DNA of 64,000 bases from an uncultured Bacteroidales bacterium (GCA_937906455.1 CALCYT010000014.1:1-64000), one strand, 5' to 3'; shown: positions 1 through 7,817, numbered from the stretch's first letter. The notes: generated from the sequence alone by a model not told the origin. Numbers and translations: made by a program.

Positions 1-1174
1 CATACGTACCGCCGCGTTTCAGATAGTCGGCAATGCGCTTGTGCGTCCAACTGCGCTGCGCCTCATCGAAGATGGCCACATGCTCCACCTCGCCATAGCC
101 TGTATGCTCCAGATGGATGGCTTTCTCCGGGTCTATTTCAACGACGCCGTTCTCCACGGGGTTCTTAATCTTGGCCAGCATATTGTCGCGATAGCGGTGA
201 ATGATTTGGATGAACTCGCTCACTTCCCGCCTTGAGTCAGAGAGGTTCTTCCGCTCGCCTTTTGCGCTGCATTTCTTTTGGTTGTCGCGCGCCAGTGCTT
301 CTGTAAGCACGGCCACCAACGGCCCGTTGCCGGACAGATACACAGCACCGTTCTCCTTGTCCAACTCGCCATCCTTGTATGTCTGCTTGATGGCTACATC
401 CAATCCCACCAGCGTCTTGCCCGCCCCCGGGACACCGGTAACAAAGCAGATGCTTTTTCTCCCCTGGACCTTGCTCTGCTGAATAACCCGAAGAATATAG
501 CTGATAGTACGGTCTGTCGAAACCTTGTCCGCTTCGTGGCGAGTAATGTCTTCAACCGAGTGGTTTTCATAAAGGGCACGGGCGGCTTCGATGATAGTGG
601 GCGTGGGAGTATAAGGACTGATTATCCAATTGTCTATCGTCCCCGCGTCCGTAGCCTTCGCATGATTGAGAATGCCTGCTATAAGGTCCTGAAGATTCTC
701 CGCTCCGGAAATAAGCGGGTTGTATATTTGGTCGTCATAGACAGAGGGCCGAAACTCGGATGTCGATGTAGCGTGTTTAGTCGGAACCAATATTGGCACA
801 ATGACCCTGTCGTGACTGAAACGATGGAAGTTTTTCAGGTCGAGTGCATAATCCATCACCTGCTCCACATCAGCCTGCAGAGCGTCCTTCTGTCCCACCT
901 TGAATTCAAGACAAAAGATGATGCCGCGCAGCAGCAGAACCACGTCAATCCGCTTGCCTAAACGAGGAATCTCGTACTCAAAAATGACCTGTGCGTTCTC
1001 CTCTTTCCAGGGAAGGAGCACTTGTTGCAAGATGTCTATCTCGCCCATCCACGCCTCATCGGTCGTAGTAAGAGCCTCGCCATGATAATTGTTATGCAGT
1101 GCTCCGAGAACCGCAAGGCGTTCCTGCTCCAGAAACTCCTTGACAGTCGCTATGTATAAACATCTGTCAGCCAT
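1..1174 (-). CDS. DUF2075-type helicase/ATPase with N-terminal nuclease-like domain, C-terminus cut by window edge
   Basis: Reading the minus strand from ATG at 1174 gives 391 codons without a stop to the window edge, so the C-terminus is missing. Around residues 70-95 there is RIDVVLL followed by CLEFK, a D...ExK arrangement as in PD-(D/E)XK nucleases. Near residue 248 lies a Walker A loop, GVPGAGKT, and near residue 375 a Walker B-like VAIFDEAQ. This order matches proteins annotated as DUF2075 (Schlafen-group DNA/RNA helicase-like). The family is often found in accessory or defence contexts, but its substrate is not known to me. AGGA lies 7 bases before the ATG. queH, its downstream-oriented neighbour, starts on the same strand 5' of it, so the two may be co-transcribed. 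Nuclease activity is inference only. Confidence 0.7.
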   Translation of the reverse strand, partial: MADRCLYIATVKEFLEQERLAVLGALHNNYHGEALTTTDEAWMGEIDILQQVLLPWKEENAQVIFEYEIPRLGKRIDVVLLLRGIIFCLEFKVGQKDALQADVEQVMDYALDLKNFHRFSHDRVIVPILVPTKHATSTSEFRPSVYDDQIYNPLISGAENLQDLIAGILNHAKATDAGTIDNWIISPYTPTPTIIEAARALYENHSVEDITRHEADKVSTDRTISYILRVIQQSKVQGRKSICFVTGVPGAGKTLVGLDVAIKQTYKDGELDKENGAVYLSGNGPLVAVLTEALARDNQKKCSAKGERKNLSDSRREVSEFIQIIHRYRDNMLAKIKNPVENGVVEIDPEKAIHLEHTGYGEVEHVAIFDEAQRSWTHKRIADYLKRGGTY

Positions 1175-1255
1175 TATTCCTATTTGTTTTACTTCTTTAT
1201 TGTTCTTTGCTCCGTGGAGCGTTCTTGTTTCTTGCTCTCTTCTTGCCTGCTTCTT

Positions 1256-1840
1256 TCATCTCCGTGTGTCTCCCATCGAAAACTCACATCCGCAGTATCG
1301 CTGGTTGTAAAACCCGTATTCCTTAATGATTTCAAGCCGCCGCTCGCTCAACCCTCCCTTGCGCCAGTTCTGCGCCCAAAAGGTGACGTCGGGATAGTGC
1401 GAAACAGCAAAATTTCCCGCCTCTTCAATCTGTTCGAGTCTCTTCCAACGGCTCGACGCCAAGGTGGTCGTCAGCACCCTGATTCCATGCTCATGAGCGT
1501 ATTTAGCAGCCCTTAGAAGCCTGTATTTGAAGCATTTGAGACATCGTCCTCCCCTCTCAGGCTCGTCCTCCAAACCCGCCATCTCGACAAGCCAAGCCTC
1601 GTGGTTGTAGTCGTCGTCGATAATCTCCAAGCCAAGCGATTCCGCATAACGCGTGCACTCGTTTTTCCTTATCTCATACTCCTCAAAAGGAAAGATGTTG
1701 GGGTTGCAGTAATATATAATAGGTGTAATGCCGTTTTTCAACAGACATTCTATTATCGCTGACGAACAAGGTGCACAGCAGGTGTGAAGCAGCACTCTCG
1801 TGGCTCCTCCAGGCACTTCTATTTCAAATCTCTTCTTCAT
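1256..1840 (-). CDS. queH: epoxyqueuosine reductase QueH
   Basis: The 194-aa product has the QueH (DUF208) signature: HTCCAPCS at residues 19-26, GGRCLKCF in the middle and YCGCEF near the C-terminus. These cysteines are the expected Fe-S and redox cysteines. QueH catalyses the last step of queuosine synthesis, reducing epoxyqueuosine in the wobble position of Asp, Asn, His and Tyr tRNAs, and replaces the cobalamin-dependent QueG. It is cytoplasmic. The gene has its own TAACTTTG promoter (1906-1913) divergent from the DRTGG cluster. No other queuosine gene is visible in the window. Confidence 0.93.
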   Translation of the reverse strand: MKKRFEIEVPGGATRVLLHTCCAPCSSAIIECLLKNGITPIIYYCNPNIFPFEEYEIRKNECTRYAESLGLEIIDDDYNHEAWLVEMAGLEDEPERGGRCLKCFKYRLLRAAKYAHEHGIRVLTTTLASSRWKRLEQIEEAGNFAVSHYPDVTFWAQNWRKGGLSERRLEIIKEYGFYNQRYCGCEFSMGDTRR

Positions 1841-1905
1841 TTCACAGAAATCGGCAGCCGGAATCGTCAGAAAACGCCGTCGCCATCCTCAGATTTATCA
1901 TGCTG

Positions 1906-1935
1906 CAAAGTTAACATTTTTTTCGTCATCGGCAA
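1906..1935 (-). promoter_or_regulatory. Bacteroidota-type promoter for queH
   Basis: On the minus strand, TAACTTTG (1906-1913) matches the TAnnTTTG -7 element. A TTG at 1933-1935 sits 19 bp upstream as the -33 element. Confidence 0.6.
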
Positions 1936-1972
1936 CGAAACGCGCCATCCTAATCAAAAAAAATTAAAAAAA

Positions 1973-2003
1973 TTGCAAGTCTGTAAATTATTTCGTATAT
2001 TTG
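1973..2003 (+). promoter_or_regulatory. Promoter of the DRTGG/PHP/hydrogenase-like cluster
   Basis: TTG at 1973-1975 and TATATTTG at 1996-2003 are separated by 20 bp, which fits the Bacteroidota -33/-7 pattern. The site is divergent from the queH promoter. No equally good promoter is seen before the later genes of the cluster, so it may serve them all. Confidence 0.65.
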
Positions 2004-2065
2004 CAGTCCTGTTTGGATTTTTTAATCATTAAATTTTAAATTTTGAATTTTTTAAATAAAATCAA

Positions 2066-2401
2066 ATGAAAGTACAAGAATTAGTTGACAAACTGGGACT
2101 TAAAGTCTTAGCTGGCAAAAACGGTCTCGACCGTGAAATCGACGGCTGCTACATCAGCGACCTCCTCAGCGACGTGATGGGCAACGCACAGGAAGGCAAC
2201 ATCTGGATCACACTCCAGACTCACAAAAACGTGATGGCGGTGGCATCCCTCAAGGAGATGTCATGCATCATCCTCGTCAAAGACCTCGGTGCCAACGAAG
2301 ACACAATAAACCAGGCAAACGAGGAAGAACTGCCGATTCTACAAACCTCCTTGCCGACATTCGAAATTGCGGGACTCGTTTACAACCTTTTAAATAGTTA
2401 G
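2066..2401 (+). CDS. DRTGG-domain protein (first copy)
   Basis: A 111-aa soluble protein that resembles stand-alone DRTGG-domain proteins. It has an N-terminal KVQELVDKLGLKVLAG segment and a central YISDLLSDVMGNA segment. DRTGG domains occur between CBS pairs and in phosphotransacetylase-like proteins, and are thought to bind small ligands or mediate assembly. The exact role is unknown. It is the first gene of a six-gene cluster that in other anaerobes accompanies [FeFe]-hydrogenase genes. A paralogue lies at 3963-4307. Its stop codon TAG is part of the octamer repeat that follows. Confidence 0.8.
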   Translation: MKVQELVDKLGLKVLAGKNGLDREIDGCYISDLLSDVMGNAQEGNIWITLQTHKNVMAVASLKEMSCIILVKDLGANEDTINQANEEELPILQTSLPTFEIAGLVYNLLNS

Positions 2402-2510
2402 TCAGTTAATCAGTTAGTCAGTTAGTCAGTTTAATTTGATAACTGAACAACTGAACAACTGAACAACTGAATAACTGAACAACTGAACAACTGAACAACT
2501 GAACAACTAA
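2397..2510 (+). repeat. Octamer tandem repeats with stop codons
   Basis: Two blocks with an 8-bp period fill the gap. TTAGTCAG-like units run at about 2397-2431 and AACTGAAC units at about 2441-2509, the latter repeated eight to nine times. Each unit carries TAG, TAA or TGA, and since 8 is not a multiple of 3, stops fall in all frames. The two blocks are partly complementary (6 of 8 positions per unit), so a loose hairpin is possible. Confidence 0.85.
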
Positions 2511-2515
2511 GTATC

Positions 2516-3292
2516 GTGGAGCTCAAAAAGTACAGGGCGGATCTTCACATTCACACGGTGCTCTCGCCGTGCGGCGATATCTATATGTCGCCCACCGCCA
2601 TCGTGGAACAGGCGAAGAAACTGCATCTCGACATGATTGCCATCTGCGACCACAACACCACACGACAGGTGAAGGTGGCGCAACAGGTGGGACGCGAGAT
2701 TGGCGTGTTCGTCATCGGAGGCGTGGAGATAACCACACAGGAGGAGGCTCATGCCCTCGCCTACTTCGAGAACGACGAACAGCTCGACAAGTTCCAGGAG
2801 TTTCTCGACGAGCATCTGCCGCATATCCCTCTCGATGAGGAGAAATTCGGCTATCAGCTCATCGTCGATAAAGACGAAGAAGTAGTGGGCGAAGAGGAAT
2901 GGCTGCTGTGGTCGGCTCTCGACTGCGACCTTGACATGCTCTACGACAAGGTGCACGAGATCGGTGGGCTATTCGTGCCGGCGCATGTAAACAAACCGGC
3001 GTCTTCACTGATGTCGCAACTCGGTTTCATCCCACCCGACCTCAAAGCCGACGCACTCGAAATTTCAAAACACGTCAAAAAAGAGGATTTTTTAAAGAAA
3101 TTCGCATATCTGAAAAGGTTCATGTTCACCAAGAGCAGCGACGCGCATTTCCTGCATATCATAGGCGAAGTGCACTGCGTGCTGCACATGTACGACCTCT
3201 CCTTCGACGAGTTCCGCAAGACCCTGCATGGCGAGGACGGACGCTACATCGATACTGAACCTCAGGAAAAACTACAACTTTTATACGGATGA
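2516..3292 (+). CDS. PHP-domain phosphoesterase
   Basis: The 258-aa product has the PHP metal-binding motifs in order: DLHIHTVLSPCGD near the N-terminus, AICDHN, GVEITT, PAHVN and a C-terminal SSDAHFL. PHP enzymes are di- or trinuclear metal phosphoesterases, and this TrpH-like subgroup is predicted to act on a small phosphate ester or nucleotide. The start is GTG at 2516, directly after the repeat block. No ATG gives the N-terminal DLHIHT motif in frame. The stop overlaps the next start in an ATGA, which points to translational coupling with the HATPase gene. Confidence 0.85.
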   Translation: MELKKYRADLHIHTVLSPCGDIYMSPTAIVEQAKKLHLDMIAICDHNTTRQVKVAQQVGREIGVFVIGGVEITTQEEAHALAYFENDEQLDKFQEFLDEHLPHIPLDEEKFGYQLIVDKDEEVVGEEEWLLWSALDCDLDMLYDKVHEIGGLFVPAHVNKPASSLMSQLGFIPPDLKADALEISKHVKKEDFLKKFAYLKRFMFTKSSDAHFLHIIGEVHCVLHMYDLSFDEFRKTLHGEDGRYIDTEPQEKLQLLYG

Positions 3293-3837
3293 AAGAATTA
3301 GCATTACATGTTTACGACCTGATGGAGAACTCCACCGCAGCCAACTCCACCCTCGTCGAGCTGACCATCAAAGACAGCTTGAAGGACAACATCTATGCCT
3401 TCACCATCAAAGACAACGGCAAGGGCATGTCGCCGGAGTTTCTCGCCAAAGTCACCGACCCTTGGACGACGTCAAGGACGACACGCAAAGTCGGCCTTGG
3501 ACTGCCTCTGATAAAGATGAACACCGAGAACTGCGGCGGAGGAATGAAGATTGAAAGCGAGGTGGGCAAAGGCACCGTGCTAAACTTCTGGTTCCAGCAC
3601 GACAACATCGACCGCCCGCCGATGGGCGACCTCGCAGGCACCCTCGTGATGCTGTTCGCCGCTCACGAAGACATACATTTCATCTATAAACACATCACCG
3701 ACGATGGCGATTTCGTGTTCGACACCGACGAGATAAAAGAAGCCCTCGACGGAATGTCAATGAACGACATCAACATCATGAAGTATCTGAAAGAGATGAT
3801 TCAGGAAAATCTTGAGGAGATAAATTATAATGAATAG
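3289..3837 (+). CDS. HATPase-domain protein (histidine-kinase-like ATPase)
   Basis: The 182-aa protein has a GHKL ATPase fold without kinase phosphoacceptor or sensor regions. ELALHVYDLMENSTAA is the N box, DNGKGMSPE the G1 box, and GLGLPLIK the G2 box. About 70 extra C-terminal residues follow the ATPase core. Proteins like this can bind ATP and act as anti-sigma-like or partner-binding switches. The cluster encodes a second, shorter HATPase at 4322-4735, so the pair may form a phosphorylation or partner-switch module. No target is visible. The start overlaps the PHP gene stop by 4 nt. Confidence 0.8.
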   Translation: MKELALHVYDLMENSTAANSTLVELTIKDSLKDNIYAFTIKDNGKGMSPEFLAKVTDPWTTSRTTRKVGLGLPLIKMNTENCGGGMKIESEVGKGTVLNFWFQHDNIDRPPMGDLAGTLVMLFAAHEDIHFIYKHITDDGDFVFDTDEIKEALDGMSMNDINIMKYLKEMIQENLEEINYNE

Positions 3838-3863
3838 AAGACAGAAGACAGAAGACAGAAAAC
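3834..3863 (+). repeat. Heptamer repeat at the stop of the HATPase gene
   Basis: Starting in the stop codon TAG (3835-3837), the unit AAGACAG is repeated three times with a 7-bp period, followed by a degenerate copy. The same word begins the repeat after fusA (48580-48608, minus strand). Confidence 0.8.
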
Positions 3864-3875
3864 GTTGAGAGTTTC

Positions 3876-3938
3876 GTGAAATACAACTCCGATTTTGTTT
3901 ACGACGACGAGTGGAAGAAATCTTTTTGTAAAGTGTAA
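3876..3938 (+). other. Possible coding remnant or 20-aa peptide
   Basis: Between the HATPase gene and the second DRTGG gene, one frame reads VKYNSDFVYDDEWKKSFCKV and then stops. The composition is protein-like, but the only possible start is GTG at 3876, and the open frame extends upstream without a start. It may be the eroded 3' end of a former gene. I cannot assign it. Confidence 0.25.
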
Positions 3939-3962
3939 AATATAAAATTTAAATATTTTAAA

Positions 3963-4307
3963 ATGAAATTATCTGAAATAGCAAATGTTTTAAACGCCAA
4001 GGTGATTTGCGGGCAGGACCGTCTCGATGAGGAACAGGACAAGGTTTTTGCCTCTGACCTGATGTCCGACATCCTCACTCTTGGCGACAATTTCCCGATG
4101 ATTGTCACAGGCCTGTGTACTATGCAGACCATCCGTACCTGTGAGATGGGCAACCTCGACATCGTCGTTTTTGTCAGAAAAAAGAAACCAACGGAAGAGA
4201 TGATTGAACTTGCCGAAGACGAGGGCATGGTGCTGATGCAATGCGAATATTCCATGTTCAAGACATGCGGTCTGCTTTGGGAAGCCGGTCTCAAACCCGT
4301 TTATTAA
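3963..4307 (+). CDS. DRTGG-domain protein (second copy)
   Basis: A 114-aa paralogue of the 2066-2401 product: KLSEIANVLNAKVICG aligns with KVQELVDKLGLKVLAG, and FASDLMSDILTLGDN with YISDLLSDVMGNAQEG. Two diverged copies flanking the PHP and HATPase genes suggest a heteromeric sensor or scaffold. The conserved position before the RsbW-like and hydrogenase-like genes fits the organisation of hydrogenase-linked clusters in clostridia and Thermotoga. The ligand is unknown. Confidence 0.8.
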   Translation: MKLSEIANVLNAKVICGQDRLDEEQDKVFASDLMSDILTLGDNFPMIVTGLCTMQTIRTCEMGNLDIVVFVRKKKPTEEMIELAEDEGMVLMQCEYSMFKTCGLLWEAGLKPVY

Positions 4308-4321
4308 CAAAATTTATTATT

Positions 4322-4735
4322 ATGCATCTGGAATACACAGTAATTGAAGGCGATTTCGTCAACGCAGGCTCAGCGTCAAGCTCGATAAAGAAAACCTTGA
4401 AACAGCTCAGCGTGAACCCGTCCATAGTGAAACGCGTCGTTGTCGCCCTCTACGAGGCCGAAGTCAACGCTATCGCTCATGCCTACGGCGGTGTCGTCAC
4501 CGCCGACATCGACGCGGGCAAGATTCTGCTTCGTGTCATCGACAAAGGCCCCGGCATCCCCGACATCGACTGGGCCATGCAGGAAGGCAACAGCACCGCC
4601 TCACCGGAAGTCCGCAACATGGGCTTCGGCGCCGGCATGGGTCTGCCTAACATCAAGAAAAACGTGGACCGCCTCAACGTGCAATCGACAGTAGGCGTGG
4701 GCACCACCGTGGAAATGGAAGTTAATTTATCATAA
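4322..4735 (+). CDS. RsbW/SpoIIAB-like anti-sigma HATPase
   Basis: The start is ATG at 4322 (MHLEYTVIEGDF), giving 137 aa. The longer open frame upstream overlaps the preceding DRTGG gene. The product has the compact GHKL fold of RsbW/SpoIIAB serine kinases and anti-sigma factors: EAEVNAIAHAYGG (N box), DKGPGIPD (G1) and NMGFGAGMGLPNIKK (G2). No anti-anti-sigma factor, SpoIIE phosphatase or sigma factor is found nearby, so the output is not known. It sits 12 bp before the hydrogenase-like gene, so the two are surely co-transcribed and probably act together. Confidence 0.82.
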   Translation: MHLEYTVIEGDFVNAGSASSSIKKTLKQLSVNPSIVKRVVVALYEAEVNAIAHAYGGVVTADIDAGKILLRVIDKGPGIPDIDWAMQEGNSTASPEVRNMGFGAGMGLPNIKKNVDRLNVQSTVGVGTTVEMEVNLS

Positions 4736-4747
4736 AAGACTACGATT

Positions 4748-6109
4748 ATGGCATTTTTTCACGCTCTACAGATTAACGAAAACGTTTGTGAAGGCTGCTC
4801 CCACTGCATGAGGGTGTGCCCCACAGAGGCTATCCGTGTGCGCGACGGCAGGGCACACATCAACGAGAACCGCTGCATCGACTGCGGCAACTGCTTCATC
4901 GCCTGTCCGCATAAGGCTGTGTTCGTCAAACAAGACGACTTCGAGGAGATCTTCAAATACCCGTGCCGCGTCGCTCTCATCCCCGCGGTGTTCCTCGGCC
5001 AGTTCAAAAACGACATCAGCGTGTCGCGAATCTATGCCATACTCAACGAGATAGGCTTCCAACACGTCATCGAGACGGAGATAACAGCGCCTATATTCAC
5101 CGAGGCGAAAAACCGCTCGGAACGCGAAGACAACACCAAACCGCTCATCTCCTCGTTCTGCCCCGCCATAGTGCGACTCATCCAAGTGAAATTCCCCGGA
5201 CTGGTGGAAAACATCATCCCTATCAAGGCTCCTCTCGACATCACAGCGATGTATATACGCCGCAAACTCGAGAAAGAAGGCTGGCGACCCGAAGACATCG
5301 GGGTGTTCTACGTCACCCCTTGCGCCGCCAAGATAGCCGCGGTGAAAAGCCCCGTCGGTGAAGAACGATCTCTGGTTGACGGCGTCATCAACATGGACTC
5401 GCTGTATAACCGCGTCTATAAGAAAATAAAAGAACAAGGCCACGACTACAAAGAGGTGAAACTGCCTATAGCACAGCTTACCTCCGACAGCATACTTACA
5501 TCGCTGACAAATGGCGAGAGAAGACTGTCGGTGTCGGAGCACTCCCTGTCGATTGACGGCATCGACAACGCTATAGAGTTTCTGGAAAAGGTTGAAAATG
5601 AAGAGATTAAAGGTGTCGATTTCCTCGAACTGCGTGCATGCGACCAAAGCTGCCCGGGCGGCATCCTCACCTATAACAACCGCTTCCTCACCTGCGAGCG
5701 CATGTTCAACAGAGCACGCTACGTGGCGGGCAAAGAACGCCGTGGCGAGCTGACACGCGCCAAGGAAGTGGAGGACGAACGTGATTATCTGCTTGACAAT
5801 ATCAGCGTTGACGAGGTGGAGCCGCGCTCCATCAGCCTCGACCCCGACATCTCCAAGGCATTGGAGAAAATGAACAGAATCAAAGAGCTGGAACGCCAGC
5901 TGCCTCAGATCGACTGCGGGATATGCGGCGCGCCATCATGCGACGCCCTCGCCGAAGACATAGTGTGCAACGGCTGCAAGCTCTCCGACTGTATATTCAT
6001 CCAACGTAATATGGAAGCTCATAAAACCCAAAAAGTGGAGGAATCTCTCAAAAGCATGGAGAACATCTGGGGCTATGAGAAAATTGAGAATTTCATTAAA
6101 AACAAATAA
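4748..6109 (+). CDS. Fe-S protein with degenerate [FeFe]-hydrogenase domain (putative redox/H2 sensor)
   Basis: 453 aa in three parts. Residues 14-53 hold two [4Fe-4S] ferredoxin motifs (C14,17,20,24 and C43,46,49,53). Residues about 75-330 align with the hydrogenase H-cluster domain: SSFCP (C138), TPCAAK (C192) and ACDQSC (C298, C302) keep the four cluster cysteines. Residues 390-415 form a Cys-rich FeS domain of the RnfB/CO-dehydrogenase type (C390, 393, 398, 407). The proton-shuttle Cys of TSCCP is Phe, and the Met residues of the MPC and ExMxC motifs are Thr and Arg, so turnover as a hydrogenase is unlikely. In other anaerobes related proteins sit beside HydABC and are considered sensory. 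Together with the PHP and HATPase genes it probably transmits a redox or H2 signal. Confidence 0.82.
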   Translation: MAFFHALQINENVCEGCSHCMRVCPTEAIRVRDGRAHINENRCIDCGNCFIACPHKAVFVKQDDFEEIFKYPCRVALIPAVFLGQFKNDISVSRIYAILNEIGFQHVIETEITAPIFTEAKNRSEREDNTKPLISSFCPAIVRLIQVKFPGLVENIIPIKAPLDITAMYIRRKLEKEGWRPEDIGVFYVTPCAAKIAAVKSPVGEERSLVDGVINMDSLYNRVYKKIKEQGHDYKEVKLPIAQLTSDSILTSLTNGERRLSVSEHSLSIDGIDNAIEFLEKVENEEIKGVDFLELRACDQSCPGGILTYNNRFLTCERMFNRARYVAGKERRGELTRAKEVEDERDYLLDNISVDEVEPRSISLDPDISKALEKMNRIKELERQLPQIDCGICGAPSCDALAEDIVCNGCKLSDCIFIQRNMEAHKTQKVEESLKSMENIWGYEKIENFIKNK

Positions 6110-6130
6110 ACAACTTAAAAATACAACAAA

Positions 6131-7585
6131 ATGAGTATCAACGAATTACAACCAAAAGAAGTGTTTGAGAACTTCTACAGCCTGACACGCATCCCGCGTC
6201 CCTCGAAAAAGGAAGCTCAGGTTATCGCTTTCATGAAGAAATTCGGCGAAGACCTCGGTCTCGAGACCATCGTCGATGAAGCCGGCAACGTCATCATACG
6301 CAAGCCAGCCACTCCGGGTTATGAGAACCGCAAAGGTGTCATCCTGCAGGCTCACCTCGACATGGTGCCTCAGAAAAACGCCGACACCGTCCATGATTTC
6401 GAGAAAGACCCTATCGAGACTTACGTTGACAACGGCTGGGTGCGCGCTAAAGGAACCACCCTCGGCGCTGACGACGGTCTCGGCGCAGCAGCAGCTATGG
6501 GCGTGCTCGCTTCCAAAGACCTCGAACACGGACCCATCGAAGCTCTCTTCACCATCGACGAGGAGACAGGCATGACAGGCGCCAACCAACTCGCCCCCGG
6601 CTTCCTTAAAGGCGACATCCTTCTCAACATGGACTCCGAGACAGAAGGCGAGCTTTATGTGGGCTGCGCCGGCGGTATCGACACTAACGCCTACTGGACT
6701 CCTAAAATGGAGAAAGTAGCCGACGACATGTCAGCTTTCCAACTGATAGTCAAAGGCTTGAAAGGCGGTCACTCGGGCATGGACATCAACCTCGGCAGAG
6801 GCAACGCCAACAAGCTCATGAACACCTTGCTGATTTTAGTGTCACAGAAATTCGGCGTACGCCTCGCCACCATCAACGGAGGCAGCCTGCGTAACGCCAT
6901 CCCAAGAGAGTCGTTCGCCACAGTGGTCGTCCCCACCGCAAAAGTGGAGAAGATGAAGAAACTCGTGGGCGAATACGAAGTGACGGTGAAAGAACAGTTC
7001 GCCAAAGCAGAACCGGACCTCGCAGTGATGATGGTCGAGACAGAAATGCCGGCCGAAGTCATCGACAACAAGACTTTCAAGAACATGATGGAAGCCATCG
7101 CGAAATACCCTAACGGCGTCATCGGGATGTCGAAAGACTTTGAAGGCACCGTGGAGACATCGTCAAACCTCGCCCTCGTGAAACTCGAAGACGGCAAAAT
7201 CATAACATGCTCTCTGCAACGCGGTCTCGTCGATGAGCTTAAAGACAAACTCGCCGACGACATCCGCAAAGTATTGGAAGCCCACGGCGCGGTGACCGAG
7301 TCAAGCGGCTCATACCACGGCTGGAAACCTAACATCGACAGCCCTATCCTCGCCACGATGAAAAAGGTCTATACCGACAAATTCGGCAAGGAACCGAAGG
7401 TGATGGTCATCCATGCAGGTCTCGAATGCGGCATACTCGGCGCGAAATATCCTAACTGGGATATGATCTCGTTCGGCCCTACACTCGTCCACCCGCACTC
7501 ACCCGACGAGGCTCTGCTCATCGAATCAGTCAAGCCTTTCTGGGAATTCCTCGTGGAAACATTGAAAAATGTACCTGAAAAATAA
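6131..7585 (+). CDS. pepD: aminoacyl-histidine dipeptidase (cytosolic nonspecific dipeptidase, M20 family)
   Basis: The 484-aa product has the M20 di-zinc metal sites in order: QAHLDMVPQ (His and catalytic Asp), GADDGLGAA (bridging Asp), IDEETGMTGA (catalytic and ligand Glu), NMDSETEGE and a C-terminal HAGLECG. PepD splits Xaa-His and many other dipeptides in the cytoplasm, which suits a peptide-fermenting anaerobe. The length is normal for the family. It follows the hydrogenase-like gene by 21 bp on the same strand, but I see no functional link, and similar enzymes occur in many contexts. Confidence 0.93.
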   Translation: MSINELQPKEVFENFYSLTRIPRPSKKEAQVIAFMKKFGEDLGLETIVDEAGNVIIRKPATPGYENRKGVILQAHLDMVPQKNADTVHDFEKDPIETYVDNGWVRAKGTTLGADDGLGAAAAMGVLASKDLEHGPIEALFTIDEETGMTGANQLAPGFLKGDILLNMDSETEGELYVGCAGGIDTNAYWTPKMEKVADDMSAFQLIVKGLKGGHSGMDINLGRGNANKLMNTLLILVSQKFGVRLATINGGSLRNAIPRESFATVVVPTAKVEKMKKLVGEYEVTVKEQFAKAEPDLAVMMVETEMPAEVIDNKTFKNMMEAIAKYPNGVIGMSKDFEGTVETSSNLALVKLEDGKIITCSLQRGLVDELKDKLADDIRKVLEAHGAVTESSGSYHGWKPNIDSPILATMKKVYTDKFGKEPKVMVIHAGLECGILGAKYPNWDMISFGPTLVHPHSPDEALLIESVKPFWEFLVETLKNVPEK

Positions 7586-7623
7586 TTTTTCAAAAAAAAT
7601 GTTTTTCGTATTAAAAACTTTTG

Positions 7624-7631
7624 TATTTTTG
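7624..7631 (+). promoter_or_regulatory. -7 element of the rpmH promoter
   Basis: TATTTTTG matches TAnnTTTG and lies 39 bp before the rpmH start. A TTTTTC stretch at about 7602-7607 could serve as the -33 region. Confidence 0.5.
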
Positions 7632-7670
7632 CAGTCCGAAATTTGAGGTAAAAGATAAAAATAAAATACA

Positions 7671-7817
7671 ATGAAACGCACATTTCAACCATCGAACAGA
7701 AGACGCAAGAACAAACACGGTTTCAGAGAAAGAATGGCAACTGCCAATGGTCGCAAGGTCTTGAAGGCCCGTCGCGCTAAAGGCAGAAAGAAGCTCACGG
7801 TATCTGACGAGTATTGA
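7671..7817 (+). CDS. rpmH: 50S ribosomal protein L34
   Basis: A short gene of 48 codons whose product starts MKRTFQPSNRRRKNKHGF and contains RMATANGRKVLKARRAKGR, the invariant L34 core. L34 is a small, very basic protein of the large subunit. Here it is not next to dnaA or rnpA, the order common in other phyla. It is transcribed alone between its own -7 element and a strong terminator. Confidence 0.95.
   Translation: MKRTFQPSNRRRKNKHGFRERMATANGRKVLKARRAKGRKKLTVSDEY

Noticed and set aside
278..961. 227-codon plus-strand open frame
   Set aside because: It is antisense to the DUF2075 gene, whose minus-strand frame carries intact Walker and nuclease-like motifs.
1184..1516. Plus-strand open frame across the gap before queH
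   Set aside because: It overlaps the conserved C-terminus of queH and has no recognisable product or promoter.
4766..5647. 293-codon minus-strand open frame
   Set aside because: It lies fully inside the hydrogenase-like gene. Its Val/Asp/Phe/Glu-biased text is what antisense of a coding frame gives, and no family is recognisable.
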